Below are positions 47,640 through 58,915 of a stretch of 64,000 nucleotides of DNA, piece by piece. Positions within the stretch are counted from its first letter, which is position 1. The number at the start of each line of letters is the position of its first letter. This DNA is from Marsupella aquatica (taxonomy: Eukaryota; Marchantiophyta). The notes beneath the pieces are model-generated. The model saw only the letters and a program-made list of their open reading frames with translations. It did no database searches and was not told the DNA's origin. The translations under genes were made by a program, and so were the position numbers. The stretch lies in NCBI GenBank assembly GCA_973895155.1, contig OZ316893.1, forward strand, positions 12,276,001-12,340,000, written 5' to 3'.

Positions 47640-49342
47640 TCAAGTTCTGGTCAATGTCTGGACCGTGGCCAGGGGAATTAAGTTACACGATTGTCCACCG
47701 TTTGACGCAAACACACAAAAAAATAATTATTTAATTCCGATAGCCTTAGATGTTAAGATAGCCGTCCGATTTTAGCTAGTGTGGGGAGAACGTTCATCTT
47801 GTGACTGCACTAGGCACCTATATCATTTTGACGGCGCAATTTGACTGCACAATCTGACGGCCCATTTTGACGGCACTGTTTTTCACCGTCCAGATGATAT
47901 TCTTGTAAACTTTGGACGATAGGATAGATCACTAACTTTCAGATTTCGCCCAGCAGGCACAATCACGTGACGACTGTCTCTGGAAGGCTGACCATTCTGC
48001 CCCTTTGCTGCCTCCACGTCCGCTCCAGATCACGATCGATCTTCACGTTCCATCAGAGTTTAACGGTCTCCATATCATCGGAAAACACATCTTGCTTGGT
48101 AATGTTTTGGATGATTTTCGTTGGCTGACGTAGTTTCCTCGTGCTCATGTGAATATGTATTGTGCGTACTGCGTAGGCTCAACGACGTAAATACTATGGA
48201 GGTTTCTCGATGAAATCGTTCACCGTTAGCTTGATGAATGAGACAACGATGGTCGACAAGCTCCCGCCAACTGACAAGATTCTCAACTGTCAGCGCTCCT
48301 CCTACCGTCCTTCAAAAGCTCTTGGAAGAAATTCTCTCTAGTGTCGAGCTTCTAGTCATAAATAGGAGTAACAGTATCAACCTCCGCTTACACAACTATA
48401 TGCAAAGATTGGAACATAATTCACCAAGCTTGTCTCCCATCTCTTTCGACTACTGACCCGATTTCCGATTTACTGTTAAAATGCTCCTACAAGACGTGCC
48501 AACTGTTTACAAGCTTACTAGAATGACTCCCATTCTACTGCTCATGCAGAATTTCTAGAGTCGTCATACTTCAATTTGACGATGCTTGTAACTCAGCTTA
48601 ACAGACTAGTAGGCGAACATGACAAAGCATCATCCAAAATGCTGCCTAAACGTTGCTTGTTACAACCAAGTAATTGACGTCTCAGGTTGTTTTGGCGACG
48701 GTGGAAGAGCACTGGAAAGAACCGCACTCGTTTCTTTCAACAAATTCTCCCCAAGAGCAAACCCCAAATAGGCCATTCCATGAAACAACCTCCCAACCTA
48801 CGTGCTTCTGAACCAAAGGACTTCGAGAATGATCCTCTTGTGATTCTCTTCTTTATTGAAAGAGAGAATCACGCAATTCCATTAAAACCAATCCCTGTAA
48901 ACTTTCACGATAAGATCACCTGCACAAGTCTACAAAGCATCCTGCTAGACACTAAGCTAATGAGTATTAGCTTTCAATAGTACGATATACGCAGCCACTC
49001 CGTGCGACGACAAGTCAACTGGATGTTAACTGTTACGGAAGTAACCAATCTAAGCGTCTACCTCCCAATGCGCTTTGAGTCGGGATTTCAAGATACTACA
49101 CAACGACCAGACATAACAACATATACTTGTGTTCGCAGATTGCTCCCCGCAACACGCATCTAACGACGATGACACTAACGAAACATGAAGCTCAAGCGTC
49201 CGATTTCGCTCCGGACAGGCTCCACAACCTAATCCGCTACTGTCGTAAGCCTGCGTACTCTCGCAAAGGAAGCCCTGGTGAATTTGCAGGACTCCATTTC
49301 AAGATATGAAATGTTCAATGGAGTCCTGCCCACTCAGGATTC
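47640..49342. other. Region with no recognised gene
   Basis: Composition is moderate and several plus-strand frames of 60-100 codons occur (for example 48687-48980), but none has splice partners or motifs that I recognise. TGACGGC/TGACTGC words cluster at 47830-47880. A hairpin with 10-bp arms (GTGATTCTCT at 48840-48849, AGAGAATCAC at 48863-48872) is present. A real but diverged gene could be hidden here. Confidence 0.3.
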
Positions 49343-49715
49343 TCAGCAACAGCAGCATAGAACGTCGAGACAGCACTCGCATGTCTCGTAGCAGCAGAAA
49401 CAGCAACATAATGTGAAGGCGCTGCATGACGAACATGGAAAACAATGCAATCAGTTTTGGTAGTCTCTCAACGAGCAAAATTTACTAGACGAACTTTGTG
49501 GATGATTGTGAGAATTAAACTCTTCGCACCAATTGTTCAAGAAGTACTGAGCATTAACATACATGTAGATCTGCAAGTACGGCTCTATATATGAGGCAGG
49601 GTAGTAAGTAACATCGGCAACTCACCATGCATAAAGGCAACCCTTCTCATCTTTCCTCTTGTTAATGTGGTCAGTGTAGGTCATATCCTGACTGTAGGGA
49701 GCGTCCATCTTGAAT
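49343..49715 (-). CDS. CYSTM-family cysteine-rich transmembrane peptide, two exons, 53 residues
   Basis: Exon A is 49715-49626 with ATG at 49708. Exon B is 49421-49343, ending in TGA. The intron is GTGAGT...CATGCAG and splits a Cys codon (TG|C). The peptide starts [14 protein letters not shown], continues [13 protein letters not shown], and ends in a Cys-rich tail with 13 Cys in the last 26 residues ([15 protein letters not shown] at the end). This is the CYSTM layout: a short polar N-terminus, then a C-terminal cysteine-rich membrane module. CYSTM proteins occur across eukaryotes and are tied to stress tolerance and membrane association. Length fits the family. A donor-like site ends a likely 5' UTR exon at 50930, giving a 1.2-kb leader intron. 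The single-frame ORFs at this locus are misleading because neither exon stands alone. Confidence 0.8.
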
Positions 49716-50000
49716 CTGTACAAAAATTCTTGTTGGTGAGAATCGGAACAGCGACGTGGTCTGCAATCTTGGAGTCAGTTGTCAAGCCCATGATAGCAGA
49801 TGGACTGTGGCTAGACTGCCCGGCCCATCTACTTCCATCAGAGCAAGCGTTACAAGCCGTCAATGACACTACTAACACATAGGAAACTTGTCCCTGACAT
49901 TAAATCAACCATAAACAAAGCAGGGTTGGACAGATCACCACGAAAGCAGAACATTGGACGGTGAGAGACTAGAGAGAAAAGGGTGCAACAATCTCATTAC

Positions 50001-50108
50001 CTTCATCCTTTCATGAGCTTGCAAATAGACGAACAGCAAAAGCGTAACAAGAAGAGGACTGAGGAGAACGATAAGTGAACTAAAAGTCTCGGGAGCTACG
50101 ACAGCCAT
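50001..50108 (-). other. Possible small exon encoding a hydrophobic peptide
   Basis: ATG at 50108 opens 36 codons ending exactly at a GTAATG donor. The peptide MAVVAPETFSSLIVLLSPLL and its continuation are hydrophobic, like a signal anchor. It lies inside the presumed leader intron of the CYSTM gene. Splicing to the exon at 49715 would put the CYSTM start out of frame, so this is either an exon of another transcript, an upstream ORF, or chance. Confidence 0.25.
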
Positions 50109-50929
50109 GATACGTTGTGTGCGGCAGATCACAAGACAAGCTCCGGAGGAAACCCGTCGTTAGTTTGGTAGAAGGATAGCACGAAGAGAGTGGGCGTCAC
50201 GGCAGCTGAACTATCGACTCGCCATTCCCACTTACCAACCACAAGTAGTAATACTATCCAAGTGCACTGATGTAACTGCAGAGCGAAGAAGGCTGGCAGC
50301 ACTATGGCAAATTAAGTCACAAAAGTGATCGCAGTATAGTGTCAACAGTAGCGAAACAGGGGATCCCTGATAAATCCACCAACTCTATACTACCTCTTGC
50401 ATGAGTTTCGATGGCACAGAAGAATGCTCCAGCAAAAAATAGAAGCACAGATCTAGAAAACAACACAGAAAACGTGAAAATTCGAAAACTGTAGCCGCGC
50501 TACTTTCTCATAAGGGAAGGACAGGGACAAACAAGTAAAGGGGTTTCCAATCCGACCGAAGGAAGTATATGGCATTGAAAATCACATATATTACGCAGCA
50601 GGCTGACAGCCAGAATCGAAACCACAGGCCGCAAAGAATATCGACACACGCGAGATTGGAGAAACTGGAAGGGAACGAGTCCGGCACAGAGCCGTCGACG
50701 ACGAGACCTAGAAACGAGAGTACACGGGTACAGATTGATCGAAGAAGCACCCAAAACGAACGCAGACAAGATCTAGAAGGGGAAACGTGCACACGATGAT
50801 TGACCCCGCACCGGAAAAAGTCACACGACTACGAACAGTGAAGAAGAAGCAGGAATAAGAAGCAGGACCAGCAGCAGCAATGAAACAAAGACAAGGATTG
50901 AAGTGCAAGCAGAACCACCCACAACTCAC

Positions 50930-51025
50930 CAACAAAAAATCCTTCCAGGCCGAGCCGAGCCGATTCGATTCAACTCGTCGTGTATCACTTCTTGCTGACG
51001 ACGTGGGAAGCGAAAACACTGAAAT
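50930..51025 (-). promoter_or_regulatory. Putative 5' UTR exon of the CYSTM gene
   Basis: GC-rich minus-strand leader (repeated GGCTC units) ending in a strong donor, TTGTTG then GTGAGTTG, at 50930/50929. It is the best candidate first exon for the transcript whose coding exons begin at 49715. Evidence is limited to the splice motif and composition. Confidence 0.35.
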
Positions 51026-51456
51026 GAGCGCTCCCTACTAGGCCCTCAGCGAGCCGCAGCTGACATATACCCGGTATCGAGATGGCATCGAGATGGCATC
51101 GAGACAGCTCACCTCTTATTTCAGCTCGGCAAATACTAATTACCGTAATTAACTGATCCCCGTGGCTCGCGAAGCTGGCGCACTACATTACTCCAGCAAG
51201 GGCGATGTTACCGTCATTTGTGCTCGACTTCTGGCGATGGTGCGGGAGTGCTGGACTACTACTGGAAGAGTGTCACTCGCTTTCTTACTGCCAGTCAGGT
51301 GTTTGGCTTTTGCTTTTTACCGCGACCTTCACGGCTCGAATGACAGCGTCGCTCATTTGGGTGGAGCACGCGTTCTATGAAGAGGATATCCACATGTCCC
51401 TTGAAAGTGGGATCCTATCACATTGTCCACCTTCAGGCACGGAGATGGACCCCAAG

Positions 51457-51605
51457 GCAGTGTTGGAGTGATGTCATTTTATTTTCCAAACATCTTTATA
51501 GTAGGCAGTCCTGGAGTGATGTCATTTTTATTCGAAACATCTACTGTATATAGTAGGCAGCGTTGGAGTGATGTCATTTATTTTTCGACCATCTACATAG
51601 TAGGG
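51457..51605 (+). repeat. Three diverged units of about 50 bp
   Basis: TTGGAGTGATGTCATTT-like blocks recur at about 51463, 51511 and 51563, each followed by CATCT and then A-TAGTAGGCAG or similar. The surrounding 51026-52019 holds no recognised gene. Confidence 0.65.
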
Positions 51606-52019
51606 GTCTCAAATCTCAAAATATGATGGACCTTTAAGGTTATGGCCAAAAAAAGCTAGAGACTACCAAAGTCATGATCCATGACTCTTTGCTGTAAAGA
51701 CTTATCATATGCCATATCACTATAGAGGCTAGTGAAAAAAATTAAAACTTTACATAACCTGGAAAACCTATTGTTATTTACTTCTGGCCAAAAACCATCA
51801 TCCAAAACTATGAAGCCTTGAGATGCCCTAACTGTAAGTAAATGTTAATGACCCCCTCAATTTATTATATTCATGCCAAACCTTACTATTAAATCGTGAT
51901 GCAAAACTACAAGTTTTGAAGGCCTATGTCTAGATTGAAGCCCACAGACCATGACTTTTAGGGTGATAATCATATTAGGGGTGGGGGTGAAAATGGGAAT
52001 GGGAATGGGGGTGAAGTAG

Positions 52020-52308
52020 TGTTGGGAGTAGTGCGTAAGGGCCGCCTGTGAAGAGAGTCGGTGGAGTAGGGGCTGTATGTGAAAAGAGTCAATGGATTAG
52101 GGAAATTGCTTGTGAATCATTGAGGGTTGAGAGCTATGGTGAAACATGTTAGGTTATGCCTCTAGTATAACCTATTGACTTCCATCGTACTAGTTAGAGT
52201 TCAACGTACTAGGATAGCACTTGTATGAGTTCCAAGTTCCCATATTAAACCATGGGAGGGGATAACCCAAGGGGAACACAACCTTGTGCTCACACTTGAA
52301 GACTCACT

Positions 52309-52362
<54 letters not shown>

Positions 52363-52499
52363 ATGTCGACTACGACAAGTGTAATTGGTTTGTATCATTG
52401 GATTTCTCTCATGACCGTGGACATAGCCTAGACGGATGAACCATATAGTTTTAGTGTCGGATTCTATAGATGTTGTTCACTTGTGTTGACATTGCCTCA
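52020..52499 (+). mobile_element. Copia-type LTR remnant containing a (GA)n tract
   Basis: It begins TGTTGGGAGTAGTG, a typical LTR start (TG...). It contains the long (GA)n run at 52311-52361, then CCGTGGACATAGCCTAGACG and GATGAACCATATAG, the same module as at window positions 118-150, followed by GTTGTTCACTTGTG. The end near 52499 (CCTCA) is tentative. No target duplication or internal coding region was seen, so a solo LTR or fragment is likely. Confidence 0.5.
52311..52361 (+). repeat. (GA)n microsatellite
   Basis: Uninterrupted GA dinucleotides over about 50 bp. GA/CT tracts are common in plant genomes and within Copia LTRs. Confidence 0.98.
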
Positions 52500-53689
52500 T
52501 TAGGTCTAGATTTATCCCAAAAAATGACCAACTTTTCTTCAATTACTTGAAGAGGCTTTGGTCAGCTGTTGTCATTGAGGGTCAACATTTTTTTATCATC
52601 ACCTCTATTCATAGTCATATTCAAAGAGTAGTTGGGCTGATCATAAAAATCACCACATGTTGATGATGTGTGAGAGCATGAAAATCTATGAGCCTGCATA
52701 TGTGGCTGAGCTTGTTATGGGATGGATTTAATAAATTCATAGGGTGTATAAAACATTCCTTGTATCTACTGGGATGCATGTGATGAGTTTATGGGGTGAA
52801 GCAAACATTCCCTGAATCCATCTAATCAAGGGTCATCAAAACTAGGAGAAAACAGAGAAGCCTCTAGTGTGACTTTGAGGCACATCTATGGGTGGAGGTG
52901 GAACTTGAAAACGGACACATGGTACTCACTTGCCTACAAGCAAAGCTGGGGCATGCAAACTAGTTATATAAGCATAGGGTACTCAACAGGTGTAGCTCTT
53001 TTGGATGCCAGAGAGTATCATGCACAAAGCAAATAGTATGTTGACTTTCTACCCAGAACAATTGATTGTAGCTCTTGGGGTTACCATGGAGTGTTGTATC
53101 ATCCATAAAGCATACTAGCCCAGTGCCGGTCCTTTGGATATCAAAAATTCGTGATATAAAAAAGAAGCTCATTAAAATTTCAGTCCCCATGATGGTACAT
53201 TTCCATGCGTGCCTGGCTAGAGTCACTATCCAGAGGCTTATTTTCATGATTATGTAGTTAGATAGTGTACCCGTGAGAGATCTGGTTTTTATCTCCCAAA
53301 CTATGGCAGGTCCCATACTTGGGATGAACCTCCTCGCCACATGAGGTGAGGAGTACATCCTTTACCCAGCCGCAAGTGCCTGGAGGGCAAGGGACGGAGG
53401 GCAGAGTGGGGTGAGCATGACAGGCAGGGCGAGGCCTACCTCACCCTCACTGTCCCTCTCCCTACCATTACCCTCCCTTTTGCTCCTGCTTTTGCTTACA
53501 AGGGAGGGTGGGAAAATGGAGGATGAGGGTGAAGGAGTGGCAAGGAGGCAGTTGGGGGGGGGGGGGGGGCACAAGGGATGGAGGAGAGAAGGATAGGGGA
53601 GCGACAAGGGGGAAAATGTGAACCTCCACCTTACATTGAGCTTGTATCACACTTGCACCATCACTTTCACAAATTACAAGTACATTTTT
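52500..53689. other. Intergenic DNA, G-run at 53554-53569
   Basis: No gene recognised. A 16-base poly-G run lies in a purine-rich stretch (53390-53600). The ORFs here on both strands are compositional. Confidence 0.4.
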
Positions 53690-53990
53690 TGTCACAAATA
53701 ACTCATTTATATAGAAAAACATCTTTTTCACAACAACATCTATTTTGGAATGATGTCCTTTGCACAACAACATCTTTTGCACAATAATACCTTTTACAAA
53801 TTGATAATTTTTGAGTAAAATCTCTATCACAAGTGACATCTTTTATGCATTGACTTGTTTGCACGACAACTCTGCGAACAATGTCTTTTGCCCAAAGACA
53901 TGTCTTTCTCAATGACATCTTTTGTGCAACAAAATCTCTCCCCCAATAATTTCTTTTCTGCAAACTACATCTTATATGAATATGTTATAA
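53690..53990 (+). repeat. CATCTTTT-family array (locus 2)
   Basis: Repeats of ACATCTTTT, CACAACAACATCTTTTGCAC and TGACATCTTTTGTGCAAC with variable spacers. Same family and orientation as the array at 61900-63045. Confidence 0.65.
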
Positions 53991-54515
53991 CATATGGAAT
54001 CCATCCAAAAAGTTCATGACCGTCATATGCTTACAAATATAGAGGGATTAAAATCCAGCTATCAAATTCATTCTAGACTTTTTTTGCTCGTCATTGTATT
54101 ATGCGCATTTGGGTGCCCAGGGGGCTATTAGCTAGGGAAGAGAGCTATGTACAATAGACTACTAGGGGATGTGGTAAGTATGTAAGTATGTAAAAGTGGT
54201 ACTACAATACCTACATGCTCTTATTGTAAAGGAGACACATATAAAGCATCCGTGAAAGGTTTGTGATGGGTAAAAAGAGATGTAATTTCATTGGTTCAAG
54301 TTTATTTTTTATATTTACTCAGTATGTTTTTCTTTTTTTAATAGTGTTAGAGGGATAGGGTGATGTAGTCTTTGGTTTCTCTTTTCCAGTCAAATTCATG
54401 GGACCAAGTTGAACCACCCCCTCCGGCCTTAGATGTTTTCTAAGGTGAGGTGGACATTTCTTTTTTCATTTGCGAGTGTAGGCAAATTGTTGTGACAAGG
54501 TGTTCAACCTGACCC

Positions 54516-55195
54516 AATGTTTATTTTTGGCCCTCATCTAAAATTTACTTTTTTGGTCGCCAATGATATTTTCTTTGCATCACCTGATAAATTTTTTATG
54601 CAAATGTTTATTTTTGGCCCTCATATAAAGTTTGCATTTGGTCTCCCATTTTATTTTCTTTGTACCACCTGATAAAGTTTTTATGCAAATGTTTATGGCC
54701 CTCATTTAAAATCTCAATGGGGGGGGGGGGGGGTCACTATATGGAGGGTCATACATCACGTGCGACGTTTTAGGGTTTGACCCCCTAACTTATAAGTGAA
54801 ATTTTATTTTGCAAAACCCTTTCTTTCTTTAAATTTTGACTTTTTATTAAAAAACCTCTAAAAAATTTAAATAAAGTAATTTTTTTAATTAAATAGACCA
54901 ATGTGTTCTTTAAAGTCAACCAGTCAATAAAACATGCCCTATGTGTTCTTCTACCAAACTTTGGAAATCTTTCGCCACACCCATTTAAATGGGCCTATAC
55001 TTTATCGCACGTGATGTGCCACTTCCGTGGAAGTGACCCCCCTAGTTTAAAATTACATTTTTGTCTCCCATTTTATTTTCTTTGCATCACCCCATAATGT
55101 TTTTATGCAAATGTTTATTTATGGCCCTCATGTACAATATACATTTTTTTGTCTCTGATTTCATTTTCTTTGCAACACCTGATAAGTTTTTTGTT
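54516..55195 (+). repeat. Tandem units of about 86 bp, interrupted by a MITE-like insert
   Basis: ATGTTTATTTTTGGCCCTCA occurs at about 54517, 54604 and 54689 (shortened) and again at about 55111. Each unit continues with TTTATTTTCTTTGCATCACC and TGATAA-TTTTTATGCAA. Between 54716 and about 55045 the array is broken by an unrelated element with inverted ends. Two short CATCTTTT units follow at 55220-55262. Confidence 0.7.
54728..55042. mobile_element. MITE-like element with about 40-bp imperfect TIRs (315 bp)
   Basis: The left end, GGGGGGTCACT then GGAGGGTCATACATCACGTG, is matched by the reverse complement of the right end, GGGGGGTCACT then GGAAGTGGCACATCACGTG. The interior is AT-rich and non-coding. 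The element interrupts the 86-bp repeat array, which supports an insertion event. The left end sits in a longer G-run, so the exact boundary and target duplication cannot be fixed. The CACGTGCGA core is shared with the element at 43825-44057. Confidence 0.65.
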
Positions 55196-55548
55196 TGCAT
55201 AAATCATTGACATTGTATATCTTTTACTCAATTCAACATCTTTTCTCATTTCAACATCTTTTGCGGAACTCACAGGCATTGGGCTAATAATAAGGCGCTA
55301 TAAAACTTCTCACTGGCCTTGAGATTAGTCACCTGGCTTGCAAAGTACACCAGAGTGTAAAACCACAAATCCTTCTTCCACTCCTTCCCTTTGGGTACTC
55401 AGTCTGGTCGATGACAAGGGCCTCAACGGTCCTCAACAGTCGGAAAGGATCTACTGTGGTTACGGTCGCAGTTTGTCTAACCAGGGTGCTTCAGCTGCAT
55501 TAGGCATGTTGGTACTCCTTTATATGTGTTTACACATTTTGGTGGTGC

Positions 55549-56866
55549 TTAGAGCATCTCCAATCCAATGGGGTTTTGCTTACTGGGTACATTAAATACC
55601 CAGTCTCATAGCATCCTATATTTAGTTCACTGTATTTATTTAGGGGCCAAATAATTGAAAAGCATCCCCAACCTTGAGGGGGTAATCTTCCCTAAACAAT
55701 AGGTATCAAGATCTGAGAGCAGTGGATCCAGATCTTGAAAACCCAGCAACAAGAAAGGAGTCTTGGCTAGGGGATTTGCCTGGAACTGAGAGGTCCCAGG
55801 TTCAATCCCCCCTCCACACACTGGGGTGTGGAGGGTATTTGTGTGTGGGTGGGATGGGTTTTGTGGGTAGTGGATTGGAGTTCTGATTATCTGCTCGGCC
55901 CCTGGTCGTCCACTTTGTGGCCCTGATTTAATCCTCTCTCCTTCCTGGTGCGGGTCCCTGTCGGATCCGTTGGGGCTCACCCTGGTCTGGGTTCCCTACA
56001 GAAAAACTGTCACATTGGGATGGGGGGAGTCTAATTGTATTTCCTCCCCATTTCCGTTCAAGACAAAAAAAAAAAGGAGTCAATCAACTATTATATAACT
56101 TCACATATACAGATCCACTAACTAGAAAACCTCATTAGTGAAATCTTATTATAAAATCGCAAACAAAGTCTACTCTTATTTTAAGGACCTAGGGTCTAGA
56201 GTGAAGCCTCTAGACCATAACCCTTAATACAAACAAAAGTGATCATGAGTCTCAATAAAAAAAACTTTTAATGAGGAAGGACAAAAATGAGATTGATTCC
56301 AAATAAAGAAAAAAAATGAAACAAAGGTGGACAAAAACAAGGATGGACCAAAGATTAACTGAAATAGCATAGAAATTATATTATGCAAGATTGTTTTTCT
56401 TCATATCTATTTAAAATTATTTTTATTCATATCTATTTACTTTCAAGGGGGCTAGTCCAAATAACGTTACAGGTTACACTGGGTGGGTTAGACCTGACTT
56501 TTTAGATTTTCTTTACTGGGTCAGCACCAGTGTTTTTTTAGTGGCAAAAAATGGCCAAATTCCACCTCCCCAAAATTCTTTGGCCACTTTTGGCCAAAAT
56601 TGCCTACTATTTTTCGGTTTCATTAGGCAGTTTTCCACCTAATTTCATGCCCCATCAGCCAGAATCTAACAGTCATCCTTAAAGCCTTAAATCTAGGAAG
56701 ATCTACAATCTGACCGTCAGGGAATTAATTGAGTAAAGAATCTTCTGAGCATCTTCTCCTTCCCACATTGTACATTGGCCACTCTGGGTACAAAGTAAAA
56801 TCTTCAAAAAAATACGCTGGTCAACACCCAGGTACACGAGCAAAACTTGGGTTGGAGATGCTCTTA
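55549..56866. mobile_element. Non-autonomous PIF/Harbinger-like element with TTA target duplication
   Basis: TIRs: GAGCATCTCCAATCC (55552-55566) and the reverse complement of 56849-56863, GAGCATCTCCAACCC, 14 of 15 matching. Similarity continues inward (GTTTTGCT, CTGGGT). Both ends are flanked by TTA (55549-55551 and 56864-56866), the trinucleotide target typical of PIF/Harbinger elements. No transposase frame is present in the 1.3 kb. A SINE-like insertion lies inside it. Confidence 0.75.
55754..56081 (+). mobile_element. tRNA-derived SINE with A-tail and target duplication, nested in the Harbinger-like element
   Basis: AAAGGAGTC flanks the insert on both sides (55754-55762 and 56073-56081). 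The body starts with TTGGCTAGGGG, resembling an RNA polymerase III A-box, and has GGTTCAATCC at 55799-55808 as B-box, at normal tRNA spacing. It ends in a run of 11 A (56065-56075). The length of about 310 bp fits a plant SINE. Intact ends suggest a relatively recent insertion. Confidence 0.8.
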
Positions 56867-57114
56867 CTAGGATATACAGTCTTACATTTTACAGCGGCTT
56901 GGTATGATGATTGTCTCCTGAGTCTCCGTCTCTCTGGAGGGTACCGGTACGACTCTACTTGCTCGAGTCGTCTTTCTATCGACCAGTCTCAATGCGTCGT
57001 CGGTCTCCCCTCCCTCTTTTTCGTTCCTTTTCTTCGTCATCGTTGGGTTGGAAGCTGAGGTTCCACTGGGTGTTTTGTTTGCGTTGTGCTTGTTTCTCTT
57101 CTCTTGCCATGTCG

Positions 57115-57162
57115 TCTCTTCTCTTCTCTTCTCTTCTCTTCTCTTCTGCTCTGCTCTGCTCT
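57115..57162 (+). repeat. (TCTCT)n and (CTCTG)n microsatellite in the F-box leader
   Basis: Pentanucleotide repeats TTCTC/TCTCT (57115-57145) pass into CTCTG (57146-57162). CT-rich tracts are frequent in plant 5' UTRs. A 253-codon minus-strand open frame crossing it comes from the repeat. Confidence 0.9.
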
Positions 57163-57622
57163 GCTCGGCTCGGCTCTACTTTTGCTTGTGCTTGCCTGAG
57201 GGTACGATGGCTTTCGTTTAGTTTTGCGTCGGTGCGTTCTTCCTCTATGTAGCTGCAAAGGTGGATCATCGACGGTGGGGCGCTGGCGATTTGAGGTCGT
57301 GATTTGGGTGGGAGCAAGGTTTGTGGTGAGAAGGGGATTTCAATGGCGTGCCAACGTGAGTACTTGATTTCGTCGCAAGAACAGAAGGAAGGGAGGAAGG
57401 CACGGGCACACGGGTCGTTGGACAGAGGGGCAGAGGACTTTGTGTTCCGTATGTGGCTCCGGGTGGACAGCGTGGATTTTTGCTGAGACAGGAGGAGGAA
57501 ATGGTATCTGTCACCGGTTCTCGAGTTAGGTTTCTCGCACTTCGGTGAACTGAGTTTTTCAGTTCGGACCATATTTTTGGGAAGATTTTCCTCGCAGTGG
57601 TGGATTAATAGATAGTGGGACC

Positions 57623-58915
57623 ATGGGACCGAGCCGACAGGTTTTGGGCGAGGAGAATCAGGGGAGAGAGGTGGCACAGGTCGATTGGGATTTCCTGCCA
57701 GAGGACTTACTTGCGCGGGTTCTGTCTCGGCTGCCATTTTCGAGTCTCATTAGGTCACGCTGCGTGTGTAAGAAGTGGAACGAGCTCAACTTCTCATCGG
57801 ATTTCACCTTCTCCGGAAACCTCGCCTCGAAATGTGTTCCGATATATTATTTTGAGGGCCCACTGCGGGTGTACAATTCCGGGACGAATACTTGGGAGAA
57901 GCACTCTCTTGCATTTCTCGGCGTTCCACTAGACTCCCTAGCCCTGCTGGTCTCTGCCGGAGGGCTGTTGTGCTTCAAAAACAGAGTTTCTGGAGAGTTT
58001 ATAGTATGCAATCCTATCACCAAACGGTGGAGAGTGCTCCAATTGCCTCAGGGATTCGATCATGTGGATATTAGACCTCCTATGGGAGAAATATGGGCCA
58101 GAACACCCCCTGTACTCGAATTCAGAAGACTGCAGCAGCAGAGGAATAGAGAAACCTCAAGGGCGTACAAGCATGCCATGAATTCTTACCTGCAAGCATT
58201 TGGCAGGGAGGTCATTGTTGCCTTGTTGCCCCAGAAGCATGACAAAAGCTTTAAGTTGCTGGTAGCAGGAATTTCCGATGGGTCCAAGAGAACAACGTTG
58301 ACTTTTGACTCCCTCACAGATAGGTGGACCGTTGGCAGTGAAGTGCCCCGTGGGGTAAGATTTTGGGAATCCGGTAAGACACTCTACTGCAATGGGTATT
58401 TGTATTGTATCACCTGGAGCTATGGTCTTCCTAAGGGCGTCTGTGATTTGGAGTCCCCTTGGAGCGTTGTAAGGTACAATGCGGTGAATGGCAGTTGGAG
58501 CGAGTACCCTCTTAGTTCGATAGGTAATATTCTGCCGCAGCTTGTAGAGCACCGTGGAAGAGGCTTTGTGGTGCAGAGAAGGTTCAATCATGACAAAGTT
58601 GAGATCTCTTTTGCCGAGCTTAAAGAAGGAGAACCAATGACTTTGGTGATGTTCAAACACTGGCCGCTGGATCTTTTCCCGCTCTACCCGGATGATAACC
58701 CGAGGGATGTGAAGGGGGATTGGTGCGTCGGACAGGGAGATTGCTTCTACTTAGCTCGTGGACATGGTCACTACATCGAAAGTCAGAGCTTACCAGTGCT
58801 TGCTTACGACTTGACCGTGGACACCTGGACCAAGCTTCCCACTCTGCGTGATGATTTTCAACCAAGCCCCCTCTGGCTCCGGACATTTGTGGCGTCCATT
58901 ACTGCCGCAGTGTAG
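57623..58915 (+). CDS. F-box protein, single exon, 430 residues
   Basis: Probable substrate receptor of an SCF E3 ubiquitin ligase: the N-terminal F-box binds Skp1/ASK and the rest binds a target. The F-box is at residues about 20-65 (DWDFLPEDLLARVLSRLPF, RSRCVCKKWNEL). The C-terminal 350 residues follow the plant kelch/FBA-associated pattern, with repeated blade-like segments: VCNPITKRWRVLQLP, LTFDSLTDRWTVGS, RYNAVNGSWSEYPLSS, AYDLTVDTWTKLP. The start at 57623 has a good context (ACCATGG) and gives the full F-box; an upstream CT-rich leader is non-coding. No intron, which is common for this family. No regulatory site is clear. The target protein cannot be deduced from sequence. Confidence 0.9.
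   Translation: MGPSRQVLGEENQGREVAQVDWDFLPEDLLARVLSRLPFSSLIRSRCVCKKWNELNFSSDFTFSGNLASKCVPIYYFEGPLRVYNSGTNTWEKHSLAFLGVPLDSLALLVSAGGLLCFKNRVSGEFIVCNPITKRWRVLQLPQGFDHVDIRPPMGEIWARTPPVLEFRRLQQQRNRETSRAYKHAMNSYLQAFGREVIVALLPQKHDKSFKLLVAGISDGSKRTTLTFDSLTDRWTVGSEVPRGVRFWESGKTLYCNGYLYCITWSYGLPKGVCDLESPWSVVRYNAVNGSWSEYPLSSIGNILPQLVEHRGRGFVVQRRFNHDKVEISFAELKEGEPMTLVMFKHWPLDLFPLYPDDNPRDVKGDWCVGQGDCFYLARGHGHYIESQSLPVLAYDLTVDTWTKLPTLRDDFQPSPLWLRTFVASITAAV

Noticed and set aside
52960-53358. 132-codon minus-strand ORF
   Set aside because: No recognisable domain, no splice partners and no repeat-independent support.
55763-55835. tRNA gene
   Set aside because: A- and B-box-like motifs are present, but the cloverleaf is not formed, and an A-tail plus target duplications identify a SINE.
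56976-57737. 253-codon minus-strand ORF
   Set aside because: It crosses the CT-rich microsatellite and is antisense to the F-box leader and start; its low-complexity stretches are repeat translation.
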